Positions 26,068 through 36,687 of a DNA stretch of 64,000 nt are shown one piece after another. Position 1 is the stretch's first letter. Every line of letters starts with the position of its first letter. The notes beneath the pieces are model-generated. The model saw only the letters and a list, made by a program, of their open reading frames with translations, did not search any database and was not told where the DNA came from. The stretch covers positions 1,144,001 through 1,208,000 of the forward strand of contig NZ_AP018795.1 of NCBI RefSeq assembly GCF_003966655.1, in the 5' to 3' direction. Source of the stretch: Acidithiobacillus ferridurans. GTDB taxonomy: Bacteria; Pseudomonadota; Gammaproteobacteria; Acidithiobacillales; Acidithiobacillaceae. A program made the translations under genes and the position numbers.

Positions 26068-27839
26068 CCCAGCCCGGCGCGCCACTCCTCCCGCTCCCAA
26101 CCGTCATGCTCCCCGCATGGCGGGCTACGGCGTTGTGGGTGACCGTCGCGCTGGGTCTGGCAGCGGTGATGGCGGAAGCCTGGCAGGCACAGGTGGAGCG
26201 CGGCCCATTTCTGCGCAGCCAGGGTGCCCAGCGTTATCTGCGACACTTTGCCCTGCCGGCGCAGCGCGGTGCTGTTCTGGATCGTTCCGGCAAACCACTG
26301 GCGCTGTCCGTCCCGGTACAAACCCTCTGGGTAGATCCCCGGTTGTTTAACGCCCAGCGGGCGCAGTGGCCACAGATTGCATCCCTGCTGGGGGTCGGCG
26401 CAGCGACCCTCGCCACCCGAATCCATAGCGGCGGCAGCCGGTTCGCCTTCCTCGCCCGGCAGATCGCTCCGGAACGTGCCGCTGCCATTCTCGCCCTGCA
26501 TGTACCTGGCTTATATAACTTCAACGAAAATCGGCGTTACTATCCGTCCGGCAGCATCGCCGCGCCGTTGCTCGGCTTCACCAATGTGGACGGGCGCGGC
26601 ATCGAAGGGCTGGAACTGGCATACGATCAGTGGCTGCGGGGGAAGGCGGGGGAAGAAACCGGGCTGCGCGACAATCTGGGGCATCCCCTGGCGATCCTGG
26701 GCACAGCCCGGCCGGCACAGCCCGGTCAAACGCTGACCCTGAGTATCGACCGCAATATCCAGTATGTGGCTTACACGGCTCTCGCCTCGGCCGTTCAGCG
26801 TTTTCAGGCACGCTCTGGAGCGGCGGTGCTCATGAATGTACGCACGGGCGAAATCCTGGCCATGGCCAGCTATCCCTCGTTCAACCCCAATGATCGTGGG
26901 GACTTTCAGCCCAGCCTCTATAACAACCGGGCTGTCGCCGACACGTTGGAACCCGGCTCGGTGATGAAGCCCTTCACCATCGCTGCTGCGCTGGATGATG
27001 GCAGCATCCAGGCCGATTCCACGTTTGATGTGGACACCAACTGCTTCCGGGTGGCCCATTATTGTATTCAGGATGATGTCCGCCACGGCACTCTCGACCT
27101 CGCGCAGGTGCTCAAGTATTCCAGCAACATTGGGGCAGCGAAGATTTCCCTGCGCACGCCACCTGCCGATCTCTACCGGATGCTGCGCAATGCCGGTTTC
27201 GGACAGGTGAGCGGCTTGGGCCTGCCCGGGGAGGCGGGCGGTACCGTTCCCGCCTGGCAGGGTTGGGACGTTGCGCGACGCGCGGCCATGGCTTATGGTT
27301 ACGGCCTCTCGGTCACGCCTTTGCAACTCGCGGCGGCGTACGGCGCCATCGCCAACAACGGGGTCTACGTCCAGCCCACCCTGCTGCGCAATACCCCCTC
27401 GCACAGTCAGCAAATCATGCCGGCCGCCACCGCAGCACGTCTGCGCGACTGGCTCACGGGGGTGACCGGCCGGGGCGGCACCGGCTTTCTCGCCGCGATT
27501 CCCGGCTATTCGGTGGCCGGGAAAACGGGTACCTCCATCATGGCGAATGGCAAGGGCGGCTTTCATAAGCATCAGGTGAATACCACCTTTGTCGGCTTCG
27601 CTCCCGCACGCAATCCGCAATTTGTCATGGCGGTAGTGGTGCGTGGACCAACTCGGGGATGGCGTTATGGTGGCGTGGTCGCCGCGCCGGTATTTCGGGT
27701 AACCATGGGCACCGCGCTGCACCAAATGGGCGTACAGCCCGATGTCGGGGCCGAGGGCTGGAACGCCGCCGCAGGGAAAGCCATGACGGCGGAACAGGAG
27801 CGGCGCTGGGCCGAGGGGGCTGGTGATGCCGCACACTGA
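26064..27839 (+). CDS. ftsI: Septal peptidoglycan transpeptidase FtsI (PBP3)
   Basis: A 591-residue class B penicillin-binding protein. One N-terminal membrane segment (about residues 20-38) is followed by the pedestal domain starting near RGAVLDRSGKPLA, then the transpeptidase with SVMK (Ser299 nucleophile), SSN (353-355) and KTGT (487-490). It crosslinks septal wall with FtsW. Start overlaps ftsL by 4 bases. Length is normal (E. coli 588). Confidence 0.96.
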   Translation: MTQPGAPLLPLPTVMLPAWRATALWVTVALGLAAVMAEAWQAQVERGPFLRSQGAQRYLRHFALPAQRGAVLDRSGKPLALSVPVQTLWVDPRLFNAQRAQWPQIASLLGVGAATLATRIHSGGSRFAFLARQIAPERAAAILALHVPGLYNFNENRRYYPSGSIAAPLLGFTNVDGRGIEGLELAYDQWLRGKAGEETGLRDNLGHPLAILGTARPAQPGQTLTLSIDRNIQYVAYTALASAVQRFQARSGAAVLMNVRTGEILAMASYPSFNPNDRGDFQPSLYNNRAVADTLEPGSVMKPFTIAAALDDGSIQADSTFDVDTNCFRVAHYCIQDDVRHGTLDLAQVLKYSSNIGAAKISLRTPPADLYRMLRNAGFGQVSGLGLPGEAGGTVPAWQGWDVARRAAMAYGYGLSVTPLQLAAAYGAIANNGVYVQPTLLRNTPSHSQQIMPAATAARLRDWLTGVTGRGGTGFLAAIPGYSVAGKTGTSIMANGKGGFHKHQVNTTFVGFAPARNPQFVMAVVVRGPTRGWRYGGVVAAPVFRVTMGTALHQMGVQPDVGAEGWNAAAGKAMTAEQERRWAEGAGDAAH

Positions 27840-29277
27840 GATGCTTGCCCGCCTGCTGCCAACCGCTCCTGCCGCCCTGGCGGGAATTGCCCTGCAGGGG
27901 ATTGAAACCGATACTCGTCGCCTGCGACCCGGCATGCTCTATGTCGGGCTGAACACCCGTCATGGCGATGGGCAGCAATTTTTGCAACAGGCGTGGGCGG
28001 CGGGTGCGGCCGCTGCCCTGTTGGAGAGCAGTGACGAGCACGTGCATGGCGAACAGGGTCATCCCGTCTGGCAAAGTCCGCAGGCACGAGCCCTGCTCGG
28101 CATGGCTCTGCGCCGCTGGTACCGCTGGGACGAGGGTCAGGCGCCCGTCATCGTTGGCGTGACCGGCACCAACGGCAAGAGCAGCGTGACCCGCCTCATT
28201 GCCGAGCTCGCCCCGCAGCCGGCCATGATCATCGGCACCCTCGGCTATGGCCGCGTCGATGCGCTGATCTCCCACGCCAACACCACACCAGACCCGGTCC
28301 CTTTGTGGCAGACCATGGCCACCCTGCGCGATCAGGGCGCCAAGGTCATCGCCATGGAAGTCTCCTCCCATGCCCTCGCCCTGGAACGGGTGGCAGCAGT
28401 ACCCTTTGCCGCCGCCGTATTCACCAATCTCAGTCGGGACCACCTCGATTTTCACGGGGATATGCTGCGCTACGGTGCCAGCAAAACCCGTCTCTTCCAG
28501 ACCCCAGGCCTCCGCCTGGCCGTATTGAACGGTGATGATGCATTCACCGGGCAGATCGCTGCTGCCGTGGCGCCGGAAGTCCGGCAGCTACGCTTCGGGG
28601 TGGGGAGTGTAGACTACCAGGCGGTCGCGTTGCACCCTGGCGCCAGCGGTACCCTGCTCGACCTGCGGACCCCTGCAGGTTCGCGGCGCATACGCAGCCC
28701 CCTGATCGGTAACAGCAATGTTCAGAATCTGCTGGCCGCGCTGGCGACCGCCGAAGCTATGGGCTGGCCGGTCAGCGATGCAGCCATTGCTGGACTCGAC
28801 CTGCCGGAAGGTCGTTATCAGCGTCTGGCTCCGGTCCCCGGCAAGGCGCAGGTGATGATCGACTATGCCCATACCCCCGACGCGCTGCAGCGAGTGCTGA
28901 CCGACCTGCGCGAAGTCGCCAAAGGCGCCGTGACTGTGGTCTTTGGCTGCGGCGGTGACCGGGATCGTGGCAAACGACCGGAAATGGGACGGATAGCCGA
29001 ACGCCTTGCCGACCACGTCATTCTCACCGACGACAACCCGCGCAGCGAAGCGCCCGAGGCTATCGCCAACGACATCCTGGGCGGTATGGAACAGCCCGGT
29101 CGGGCTATGGTGATTCATGACCGCGCGGCGGCCATCCGGGCCGCCATCACCGCATCGCAGGCGGGGGATTGGGTGCTCATCGCCGGTAAGGGACACGAGC
29201 GCACCCAGGAGATCATGGGACAGCGCCAACCCGTTCCGCGGGACCGCGACGTCGCCACGGAGGTACTGCGCGTATGA
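27826..29277 (+). CDS. murE: UDP-MurNAc-tripeptide synthetase MurE
   Basis: A 483-residue Mur ligase that adds the third amino acid to UDP-MurNAc-L-Ala-D-Glu. ATP loop GVTGTNGKSSVTR (about residues 111-123), the TTPDP block and the DDNPRSE motif near residue 405 are present; DNPR is the signature for meso-diaminopimelate, as expected for a Gram-negative wall. I chose ATG 27826; GTG 27823 is equally in frame. The start lies inside the ftsI end and the stop overlaps murF by 4 bases. Confidence 0.95.
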   Translation: MPHTEMLARLLPTAPAALAGIALQGIETDTRRLRPGMLYVGLNTRHGDGQQFLQQAWAAGAAAALLESSDEHVHGEQGHPVWQSPQARALLGMALRRWYRWDEGQAPVIVGVTGTNGKSSVTRLIAELAPQPAMIIGTLGYGRVDALISHANTTPDPVPLWQTMATLRDQGAKVIAMEVSSHALALERVAAVPFAAAVFTNLSRDHLDFHGDMLRYGASKTRLFQTPGLRLAVLNGDDAFTGQIAAAVAPEVRQLRFGVGSVDYQAVALHPGASGTLLDLRTPAGSRRIRSPLIGNSNVQNLLAALATAEAMGWPVSDAAIAGLDLPEGRYQRLAPVPGKAQVMIDYAHTPDALQRVLTDLREVAKGAVTVVFGCGGDRDRGKRPEMGRIAERLADHVILTDDNPRSEAPEAIANDILGGMEQPGRAMVIHDRAAAIRAAITASQAGDWVLIAGKGHERTQEIMGQRQPVPRDRDVATEVLRV

Positions 29278-30626
29278 TCCGCTATTCGCTGAAGGAAATA
29301 GCTGATATTACCGGCGGCGCGCTGTTGCCCGGCAGCGATGGCAGCCAGATGATTCAGGGTGTCACTACGGACAGCCGTGAGGTGCTGAGCGGACAACTTT
29401 TCGTGGCCTTGCGCGGCACGCGGTGCAATGGCGCGGACTTCGTACCCGGTGCCATCGCACAGGGTGCCGGAGGCGCGCTGGTGGATATCCCGGTGGCGGC
29501 ACCGGGTGTCCTGGTGAGGGATACCCTGGTCGCGTTGCAGACACTGGCCGCCCACTGGCGGCGGCGTTTCAGCTTGCCGCTGCTGGCAGTGACCGGCTCC
29601 TGCGGCAAAACTACGGTCAAAGAGGTACTCACCGCCATCCTTAACCAGTCCGGCCCGGTACTCGCCACTCGCGGCAATCAGAACAATCATGTCGGCGTGC
29701 CTCTGACGCTGGCCAGGCTCGGTCCCGAGCATCGCTACGCGGTGCTGGAAATGGGCATGAATCATCCCGGCGAACTCGCCCTCCTCAGCGGGCTGGCGCG
29801 GCCTACCCTGGCCCTGATCAACAATGCAGCCCCCGCGCATCTGGAAGGCCTCGGCAGCGTTGCCGCCATTGCCGCGGCCAAAGGCGAAATTCTCTCCGGT
29901 CTCGATAACCGCGGTCTCACCATCCTCAATGGCGACGATTCCTTCGCGGATTTCTGGGCGGAACGGGCGCCGGGCGAAGTCTGGCGCTTCAGTTTGGAAC
30001 ATCGCCCGACGCGGGTGCGCGGACACTGGCGCGCCCACGAACAGGGTGGCGGACATCTGGAGGTGCGCGCTCCGCAAGGGCAATTCACCCTGGAGATTCC
30101 CTTGCCCGGTCAACACAACGGCCGCAATGTCCTGGCGGCCACGACCGCGGCACTGGCGCTCGACATTCCCATTCCGCAGATTCAACGGGCGGTGGCCGGA
30201 CTGCAAACCATTCCCGGACGTCTGCAGTGGCACTCCGGTCCGCACGGTAGCCGGATGCTGGATGACACCTACAACGCCAACCCCGCATCCCTGGAGGCTG
30301 CCCTGCGTGTGCTCGCCGCACAGCCGGGTCAACGCATTCTGGTTTTAGGCGACATGGGTGAACTGGGTCCCGAGGCCGCACTCTACCATCACCAGGCGGG
30401 GTTGCTGGCCCGCCAGCTCGGCGTTGAACGGCTTTACGCCTTGGGGCCTTTGGCGCAGGAAGCAGCCAATGCCTTCGGGACCAACGCCGAGGCATTCTCC
30501 GAATTACCTCCTCTGCTGGCCGCGATACGCCGTCGCCTGGATGAAGAAACGGTGGTGCTGATCAAAGGCTCCCGCGCCGCCCGAATGGAGCGTGTCGTGC
30601 AAGCCCTCGGCGGGGGGGATGCCTGA
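29274..30626 (+). CDS. murF: UDP-MurNAc-tripeptide:D-Ala-D-Ala ligase MurF
   Basis: A 450-residue Mur ligase. [19 protein letters not shown] at the N-terminus, the ATP loop [14 protein letters not shown] (about residues 104-117), [16 protein letters not shown], and the [15 protein letters not shown] and LGDMGELG blocks near residues 326-362 identify MurF. It completes the pentapeptide in the cytosol. Start overlaps murE by 4 bases; stop and mraY start share one base (TGATG). Confidence 0.96.
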   Translation: MIRYSLKEIADITGGALLPGSDGSQMIQGVTTDSREVLSGQLFVALRGTRCNGADFVPGAIAQGAGGALVDIPVAAPGVLVRDTLVALQTLAAHWRRRFSLPLLAVTGSCGKTTVKEVLTAILNQSGPVLATRGNQNNHVGVPLTLARLGPEHRYAVLEMGMNHPGELALLSGLARPTLALINNAAPAHLEGLGSVAAIAAAKGEILSGLDNRGLTILNGDDSFADFWAERAPGEVWRFSLEHRPTRVRGHWRAHEQGGGHLEVRAPQGQFTLEIPLPGQHNGRNVLAATTAALALDIPIPQIQRAVAGLQTIPGRLQWHSGPHGSRMLDDTYNANPASLEAALRVLAAQPGQRILVLGDMGELGPEAALYHHQAGLLARQLGVERLYALGPLAQEAANAFGTNAEAFSELPPLLAAIRRRLDEETVVLIKGSRAARMERVVQALGGGDA

Positions 30627-31708
30627 TGCTTTACGCCCTCTTCATGCAGCTCGGCAGCCTCTATCACGGCTTTTACGTTTTTCAGTATCTGGCCCTGCGC
30701 GGCGTGCTCGCCACCCTCACCGCGCTGGTCCTTTCGCTGTTCATCGGCCCCTTCTTCATCGCCCGCCTGTGCCGCTACAAAATCGGTCAGATGGTTCGCA
30801 ATGACGGTCCCGAAACCCATTTGATCAAGCAGGGTACGCCGACCATGGGCGGCGCGCTGATCCTGCTGGTGGTCATTTTGACAACTCTGCTCTGGTCGGA
30901 TCTGGGCAACCCGCTGGTCTGGGTGGCGGTGCTCACCACCCTGGCCTTTGGGGCCATCGGTTTCGTCGACGACTGGCGCAAGCTGCGGCGCCAGAACAGC
31001 AAGGGGCTCTCGGCGCGGGCCAAATACGGCTTACAGTCGCTGGTGGCCTTTGCCGCGGGGGGGGTGCTCTATGCCCTGGCCAGCAATCCCGTGGAGACCA
31101 GCCTCATTCTGCCTTTTATACCGCATGTGTTGATCCCGATGGGTGCCGGCTTCATCGTCTTCAGTTATTTCGTGATTGTCGGCACCTCCAATGCGGTGAA
31201 CCTGACCGACGGTCTGGACGGCCTGGCCATCGTCCCGACGGTCATGGTCGCCGGCGCACTGGGCGTATTTGCCTACGTTTCGGGCAACGCCGTCTTTGCC
31301 CGCTACCTAGACGTACCCTGGGTGCCGGGTTCCGGCCAGATGCTGATATTCTGCGGGGCACTGGTGGGTGCGGGGCTGGGTTTTCTATGGTTCAACACCT
31401 ATCCGGCTGATGTTTTCATGGGCGATACCGGCGCTCTCGCGCTGGGTGCGGCACTGGCCATCGTCGCCATCGTCGCCCGTCAGGAACTGGTGCTATTCAT
31501 CATGGGCGGCGTGTTCGTGGTAGAAACCTTGTCCGTCATCATTCAGGTAGCCTCCTTCCGGCTCACCGGCAAACGGGTCTTTCGCATGGCGCCCCTGCAT
31601 CATCATTTTGAAAAAAAAGGCTGGCCCGAACCCCGGGTGGCGGTCCGTTTCTGGATCATCACCGTGATTCTGGTCCTCGTTGGCCTTTCCAGTCTGAAGA
31701 TCCGCTGA
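30626..31708 (+). CDS. mraY: Phospho-MurNAc-pentapeptide transferase MraY
   Basis: A 360-residue polytopic membrane enzyme (10 segments expected). [11 protein letters not shown], the FVDDWRK active-site Asp pair, [10 protein letters not shown], and [13 protein letters not shown] with [16 protein letters not shown] are diagnostic. It moves phospho-MurNAc-pentapeptide to undecaprenyl phosphate, making lipid I. Length equals E. coli MraY (360). Confidence 0.98.
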   Translation: MLYALFMQLGSLYHGFYVFQYLALRGVLATLTALVLSLFIGPFFIARLCRYKIGQMVRNDGPETHLIKQGTPTMGGALILLVVILTTLLWSDLGNPLVWVAVLTTLAFGAIGFVDDWRKLRRQNSKGLSARAKYGLQSLVAFAAGGVLYALASNPVETSLILPFIPHVLIPMGAGFIVFSYFVIVGTSNAVNLTDGLDGLAIVPTVMVAGALGVFAYVSGNAVFARYLDVPWVPGSGQMLIFCGALVGAGLGFLWFNTYPADVFMGDTGALALGAALAIVAIVARQELVLFIMGGVFVVETLSVIIQVASFRLTGKRVFRMAPLHHHFEKKGWPEPRVAVRFWIITVILVLVGLSSLKIR

Positions 31709-31709
31709 C

Positions 31710-33056
31710 ATGGACATGAACGGGAAAAAGGCATACATCGTCGGCATGGGCAAGACGGGACACTCCCTCTTGCGTACGGCCCTGCGCCTGGGCGCTCATT
31801 GCCGAGTGGCCGACACGCGTCTGCTGCCAGACGCCGCCGACTTGCGGCGCCGTTATCCAGCAGTCGATTTTCATTTTGGTGACATGCCCGGGGACCTGTT
31901 TCTGGAGGCGGATATTGTTCTGCTCAGCCCAGGGCTGGCACCGTCGCTGCCCGCCCTTGTCAGCGCCAGACGGGCCGGCATTGAGATTATGGGCGATATC
32001 GAACTTTTTGGCCGAATCGCCCGGGCCCCCATCGTCGCGATCACCGGCAGCAATGGCAAAAGCACCGTCACCACCCTGGTGGGCGAAATGGCACGGGCCG
32101 CGGGGCTGCGCGCCGCCGTCGGCGGCAACCTCGGCACCCCCGCCCTCGACCTTCTGCCGGAAACAAGGCCCGAGCCCGATCTCTATGTCCTCGAACTTTC
32201 CAGCTTCCAGCTTGCGGCCTGCCAGGATTTCCACCCCCGCGCCGCCGCCATCCTCAACCTGAGCCCAGATCATCTGGACTGGCATGGTGACTATGCGGCC
32301 TATGGTGCCGCGAAAACCCGCATTTTCCGGGCGATGGGCGCAGGGGACACGCTGGTACTGAACGCCGGCGACACCTTTACGACCGCCCTGCCGTCCCAGG
32401 TCCCTGCGGGCGTACAGGTGCAGTTCTTTGGCGGCGTTGACGAACACGACGCCAGCATCGCCGGTGACCGGCTCTGCCTGCGTCGCGACGGTCCCCTGCT
32501 GGATTTCGATCAACTCCCGCTGCGCGGCGCGCATAACGCCGAAAATGCGCTGGCCGCCGCCTTGCTGGCCCGCGCGATGGCCATCCCTGTGACGGCCATC
32601 CGCCAGGCGTTGCGCACTTTTCCGGGCCTACCCCACCGCCTTGCCCGGATCGCCGAGGTCAACGGTGTGAGTTACTACGACGATTCCAAGGGCACCAACC
32701 TGGGCGCGACCCTCAAAGCCATGTCCGGCTTGCCGGGACCCCTGGTGATGATACTCGGCGGCGATGCCAAGGGGGCCGACCTGAGCCCCCTGCGGGAGGC
32801 CTGTCGCGGGCAGCGTGGCGCTGTCGTCCTCGGTAAGGACGGGGCACAGATCTCCGCCCTGCTCGCCGGAATACTGCCCGTCGAGAGTGCCCGGAACATG
32901 GCACAGGCTGTCGAGAAGGCGGCGGTGCTGGCGCAGCGCGGCGACCAGGTGCTGCTCTCGCCCGCCTGCGCCAGTACCGACATGTTTACCGATTATCAGG
33001 ATCGCGGCCGTCAATTCGCCGTGGCGGTACGGGCCCTGACGGAGGATCTGGCATGA
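31710..33056 (+). CDS. murD: UDP-MurNAc-L-Ala:D-Glu ligase MurD
   Basis: A 448-residue Mur ligase: VGMGKTGHSLLR at the N-terminus (UDP-binding Rossmann part), ATP loop ITGSNGKSTVTTLVGEM (about residues 111-127), LNLSPDHLDWHGD, and the C-terminal DDSKGTNLGATL and LGGDAKGADL blocks. It adds D-glutamate. Only 1 base separates it from mraY and it overlaps ftsW by 4 bases. Confidence 0.96.
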   Translation: MDMNGKKAYIVGMGKTGHSLLRTALRLGAHCRVADTRLLPDAADLRRRYPAVDFHFGDMPGDLFLEADIVLLSPGLAPSLPALVSARRAGIEIMGDIELFGRIARAPIVAITGSNGKSTVTTLVGEMARAAGLRAAVGGNLGTPALDLLPETRPEPDLYVLELSSFQLAACQDFHPRAAAILNLSPDHLDWHGDYAAYGAAKTRIFRAMGAGDTLVLNAGDTFTTALPSQVPAGVQVQFFGGVDEHDASIAGDRLCLRRDGPLLDFDQLPLRGAHNAENALAAALLARAMAIPVTAIRQALRTFPGLPHRLARIAEVNGVSYYDDSKGTNLGATLKAMSGLPGPLVMILGGDAKGADLSPLREACRGQRGAVVLGKDGAQISALLAGILPVESARNMAQAVEKAAVLAQRGDQVLLSPACASTDMFTDYQDRGRQFAVAVRALTEDLA

Positions 33057-34225
33057 CCAGGCCGAGCTGGTGGTTGGCGGAAGACGGGCCCGCAGACACG
33101 GTCCTGTGGTGGATCATCCTGATTTTGCTCGGCTTCGGCCTCATCATGGTGTACTCGGCCAGCGCCCCCATTGCCCAGCACGAAACCGGCAACCCTTTCT
33201 TTTTTGCGGAGCGGCAGGGCATCTACGCCAGCCTCGCCGCCGCCGTGCTTTATTATACCAGCCGCGTCGATCTGGACTTCTGGGAGCGCATCACGTTCCC
33301 ACTGATGGGCATTTCTCTCATTGCCCTGGTCATGGTTTTTGTGCCATTCGTCGGGGTATCGGTAAATGGCTCCCACCGCTGGATCAATTTCCTGATCGTC
33401 CGCCTGCAACCTTCCGAGTTGCTGAAATTCGCCCTGCTGCTTTTCCTCGCCCGCTACGTGGTACGCAAGGGGGAGTTGCTGGGACGCATCAAGGAAGGTC
33501 TCTGGCCGATTTTCGTAGTGCTGGGTCTGCTGGGTCTGCTTTTACTCCTGCAACCGGATTTCGGCTCCTACGCGATGGTGGTGCTCCTTACCGGAGTGAT
33601 GCTTTTCCTGGGTGGACTGCCCTTGGGTTACGTCCTCCTGGCCGGCATCGTGTCGGGTAGCGCCCTGGGGATTTTGGCCGTATCCGCGCCTTATCGCCTG
33701 GCCCGCATCACCACATTCCAGAACCCCTGGGCAGATCCCTACGGCGCCGGATTCCAGTTGGTGCAATCTCTCATTGCCTTTGGGCGTGGTGGCGTCTTCG
33801 GAGTCGGTCTGGGCGACGGAATCATGAAATATTTCTACCTGCCCGAGTCCTATACAGACTTCATTCTGGCGGTGATCGGCGAAGAGCTGGGTATGATCGG
33901 GGTGTGGTCCCTGGCGATTCTCTATGGCATCGCCAGCTGGAGGATCTACCGCGTCGGCCGGCGCGCGGCGGCGGCCGGGGATGCGTTCTTCGCTCTTTTC
34001 TGCTACGGCACACTGACCTGGTTTGGGGGCGAGGCGGTGATGTCCATGGGCGTGAATCTGGGCGCTTTACCGACCAAGGGTTTTGCCCTGCCCCTGATCA
34101 GTTACGGCGGCAGCGCCCTGGTCTTTCTCTGCGCCGCGCTGGGCGTCGTCCTCGGCGTCAGCCGCCGCTATCCGGCCGTACACAAGGGCTCGGTCGTGAT
34201 CCGGGAGGAACTCCAGAATGGCTGA
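33053..34225 (+). CDS. ftsW: Septal peptidoglycan glycosyltransferase FtsW (SEDS family)
   Basis: A 390-residue SEDS membrane protein with about 10 segments. GFGLIMVYSAS near the start, NGSHRWINFLIVRLQPSELLKFA, LQPDFGSYAMV, and LPTKGFALPLISYGGSALVFLCAALG near the C-terminus are the family signatures. It polymerises lipid II at the septum with FtsI. Start overlaps murD by 4 bases and stop overlaps murG by 8. Confidence 0.96.
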   Translation: MTRPSWWLAEDGPADTVLWWIILILLGFGLIMVYSASAPIAQHETGNPFFFAERQGIYASLAAAVLYYTSRVDLDFWERITFPLMGISLIALVMVFVPFVGVSVNGSHRWINFLIVRLQPSELLKFALLLFLARYVVRKGELLGRIKEGLWPIFVVLGLLGLLLLLQPDFGSYAMVVLLTGVMLFLGGLPLGYVLLAGIVSGSALGILAVSAPYRLARITTFQNPWADPYGAGFQLVQSLIAFGRGGVFGVGLGDGIMKYFYLPESYTDFILAVIGEELGMIGVWSLAILYGIASWRIYRVGRRAAAAGDAFFALFCYGTLTWFGGEAVMSMGVNLGALPTKGFALPLISYGGSALVFLCAALGVVLGVSRRYPAVHKGSVVIREELQNG

Positions 34226-35300
34226 CAGCGTCCTGATCGCAGCGGGTGGCACCGGAGGCCACGTCTTCCCGGCACTGGCGGTCGCCGATGCGCTGCGCGC
34301 CCAGGGGGCGGAGGTCGCTTTTGCAGGAACGGCCGCCGGGATGGAAGCACGCCTCGTGCCCGAGCGCGGCTACCCGTTACATACGCTGGATATGCAGGGC
34401 CTGCGCGGCAATGGCATCAGACGCTGGTTGCGCGCGCCTTGGCGAGTGGGCAGGGCCGTTCTGCAGGCACGCCGGATTTTGCGGCAGACCGGGAGCCAAG
34501 TGGTCCTGGGTATGGGGGGTTATGTCGCCGCGCCCGTCGGCATCGCCGCCTGGACCTTGGGTCGCCCGCTCTGTCTGCACGAGCAGAATGCCGTCGCCGG
34601 GCTCAGCAACCGTTTGCTGGCCCCACTGGCCAGGCGTATTTTTCTCGGCTTCCCCAGCGCCCGCCTGGCCCGGGGTGAGTGGGTGGGGAATCCGGTGCGC
34701 GAGGCTATTCGCGCCTTGCCGCTGCCACGGGAACGCTTCCACGACCGCAAAGGGCCGGTACGCCTGCTCATCATGGGCGGCAGCCAGGGTGCCAAGGGAC
34801 TGAACGCAGTCAGTGCCGCCGCGCTGAGCGGTATGACCGCCGCCGAGCGTCCTGCCATCTGGCATCAGGCGGGCAGGGATCACGTGGAAAGCACGCAGGC
34901 GGCTTACGCGCGGGCCGGCATTGACGCTCGGGTAGAACCCTTTATAGAGGATATGGCGGCGGCGATGGGATGGGCCGATCTTGCCCTCTGCCGCGCCGGC
35001 GCCGCCACCATCGCCGAACTCGCCGCCGCTGGTCTCGGCGCCATCCTGATCCCCTTCCCCTTCGCCGTGGACGATCATCAGGCCGCCAACGCCCGTTTTC
35101 TGGAGGAGGCCGGTGCCGCCAGGATGCTGCGTCAGGAGGGACTGGACGCCCCGCAACTGCGCGATGTGCTGCGTCCCTTGCTGGCCGACCCGGAACTCCG
35201 CCTGCGCTGGGCAGAGGCGGCACGCCGGCAGGCCAAGGGCGACGCCGCCGCCACCGTTGCGGCAGCATGTATGGAATGCGTGGGAGGCACCGATGCGTAA
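34218..35300 (+). CDS. murG: UDP-GlcNAc:lipid I GlcNAc transferase MurG
   Basis: A 360-residue GT28 enzyme. AAGGTGGHVFPALAVADAL (N-terminal G-loop, about residues 8-26), LGMGGYVAAPVG, HEQNAVAGLSNR, LIMGGSQGAKGLN, and CRAGAATIAELAAAGLGAILIPFPFAVDDHQ (donor site) are all there. It makes lipid II on the cytosolic face. It overlaps murC by 8 bases. Confidence 0.97.
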   Translation: MADSVLIAAGGTGGHVFPALAVADALRAQGAEVAFAGTAAGMEARLVPERGYPLHTLDMQGLRGNGIRRWLRAPWRVGRAVLQARRILRQTGSQVVLGMGGYVAAPVGIAAWTLGRPLCLHEQNAVAGLSNRLLAPLARRIFLGFPSARLARGEWVGNPVREAIRALPLPRERFHDRKGPVRLLIMGGSQGAKGLNAVSAAALSGMTAAERPAIWHQAGRDHVESTQAAYARAGIDARVEPFIEDMAAAMGWADLALCRAGAATIAELAAAGLGAILIPFPFAVDDHQAANARFLEEAGAARMLRQEGLDAPQLRDVLRPLLADPELRLRWAEAARRQAKGDAAATVAAACMECVGGTDA

Positions 35301-36687
35301 CTGGGTACGACAAATCCATATGGTCGGAATCGGCGGCAGCGGCATGCGCGGCATAGCCGAGGTACTGCTGAATCTCGGCTATGCCGTCTCCGGTTCTGAT
35401 CTGCGGCCCGGCAATTCCACTTTGCGCCTGACGGATTTGGGGGCGCGGATTTTCAGCGGCCACGAAGCAGCCAATGTGCGCGGCGCCGATGTGGTCGTGA
35501 TTTCTTCGGCCATTCCCGAAAGCAATCCCGAGGTGCAGGCCGCCCGCACGCTGCGCATCCCCGTCGTCCGCCGCGCCGAGATGCTGGCGGAGCTCATGCG
35601 CTTCAAGCAGGGCATCGCCATCGCCGGCACCCACGGCAAAACCACCACCACCAGCCTGGTGGCAAGCATTCTCGGCGCTGGCGGACTGGATCCCACCTTC
35701 GTCATCGGTGGCCGCCTGAAGAGTGCCGGCACCCATGCCGCCCTCGGCAGCGGTGAATATCTGGTGGCGGAAGCGGACGAATCCGATGCATCCTTCCTCT
35801 ATCTCTCACCCGTCATGGCCGTCGTCACCAATATTGACGCCGATCACATGGAAACCTACGGCGGCAGCCTCGACAATCTGCGTGGCGCCTTCCTGCAATT
35901 TCTCCAGCGCCTGCCCTTCTACGGCCTCGCCGTCCTCTGCACCGATGAAGCCTTGGTCGCCGGCCTCATCCCCGAATTGCGCACCCCCGTGCTGCGCTAC
36001 GGTTTCGGTGACGATGCGGATTTACAAGCGCGTGATGTCACCGTGCAGGGCATCGGCAGCCGCTTCGCCGTGTGGCGGCGGGTGGACAGCGACTATGTCC
36101 ATTGGCTGGACGTAGAACTGGGCATCCCCGGCCGCCATAACGTCCTCAATGCCCTCGCCGCCATCGGTATCGCCAGCAAGGTGGGCATACCGGAATCCAC
36201 CATTGCCGCTGCTCTGGCCGACTTTCGTGGGGTCGGCCGCCGCTTTGAGCTGGTCGGTACCTTCGCCGGCGTTACCGTGGTGGACGATTACGGCCACCAC
36301 CCCCGGGAAATCGCCGCCACCATCGCCGCAGCCCGTTCCGTATGGCCGGAGCGGCCGCTGGTGGTAGCCTTTCAGCCCCACCGCTATAGCCGCACGCAAG
36401 CGCTCTTCGCTGATTTTGTCAGCAGTCTGGCGGCGGCGGACCGGGTGATTCTGACGGATATATATAGCGCCGGCGAAAAACCCCTGGCCGGCGTCACCGG
36501 CAGCGCCCTCGCCGAGGCCATGGCCGCCCAGGGCATAAGCGTCCGTTTTCTGCCCGACTTGCTGACCGCGCCGCAACAGCTCCGTGCCGAGCTTCCTGCC
36601 AATGCGGTGCTGCTGACCCTCGGGGCCGGCAGCATTGCCAGTCTGGCGGCACAATGGCCCCAGGTTTTTGGGGAGGACCCCTCATGA
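35293..36687 (+). CDS. murC: UDP-MurNAc:L-alanine ligase MurC
   Basis: A 464-residue Mur ligase starting at ATG 35293 (MRNWVRQIHMVGIGGSGM), with GGGAGG 6 bases ahead; an in-frame extension upstream lies wholly within murG and is rejected. IAGTHGKTTTTSLVASI (about residues 113-129) is the ATP loop; EADESDASFL and VDDYGHHPREI are MurC-specific. It adds the first alanine of the stem peptide. Overlaps murG by 8 and murB by 4 bases. Confidence 0.96.
   Translation: MRNWVRQIHMVGIGGSGMRGIAEVLLNLGYAVSGSDLRPGNSTLRLTDLGARIFSGHEAANVRGADVVVISSAIPESNPEVQAARTLRIPVVRRAEMLAELMRFKQGIAIAGTHGKTTTTSLVASILGAGGLDPTFVIGGRLKSAGTHAALGSGEYLVAEADESDASFLYLSPVMAVVTNIDADHMETYGGSLDNLRGAFLQFLQRLPFYGLAVLCTDEALVAGLIPELRTPVLRYGFGDDADLQARDVTVQGIGSRFAVWRRVDSDYVHWLDVELGIPGRHNVLNALAAIGIASKVGIPESTIAAALADFRGVGRRFELVGTFAGVTVVDDYGHHPREIAATIAAARSVWPERPLVVAFQPHRYSRTQALFADFVSSLAAADRVILTDIYSAGEKPLAGVTGSALAEAMAAQGISVRFLPDLLTAPQQLRAELPANAVLLTLGAGSIASLAAQWPQVFGEDPS

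Noticed and set aside
35113-35292. Upstream extension of murC
   Set aside because: Lies completely within murG; ATG 35293 has a good ribosome site and matches the MurC N-terminus.
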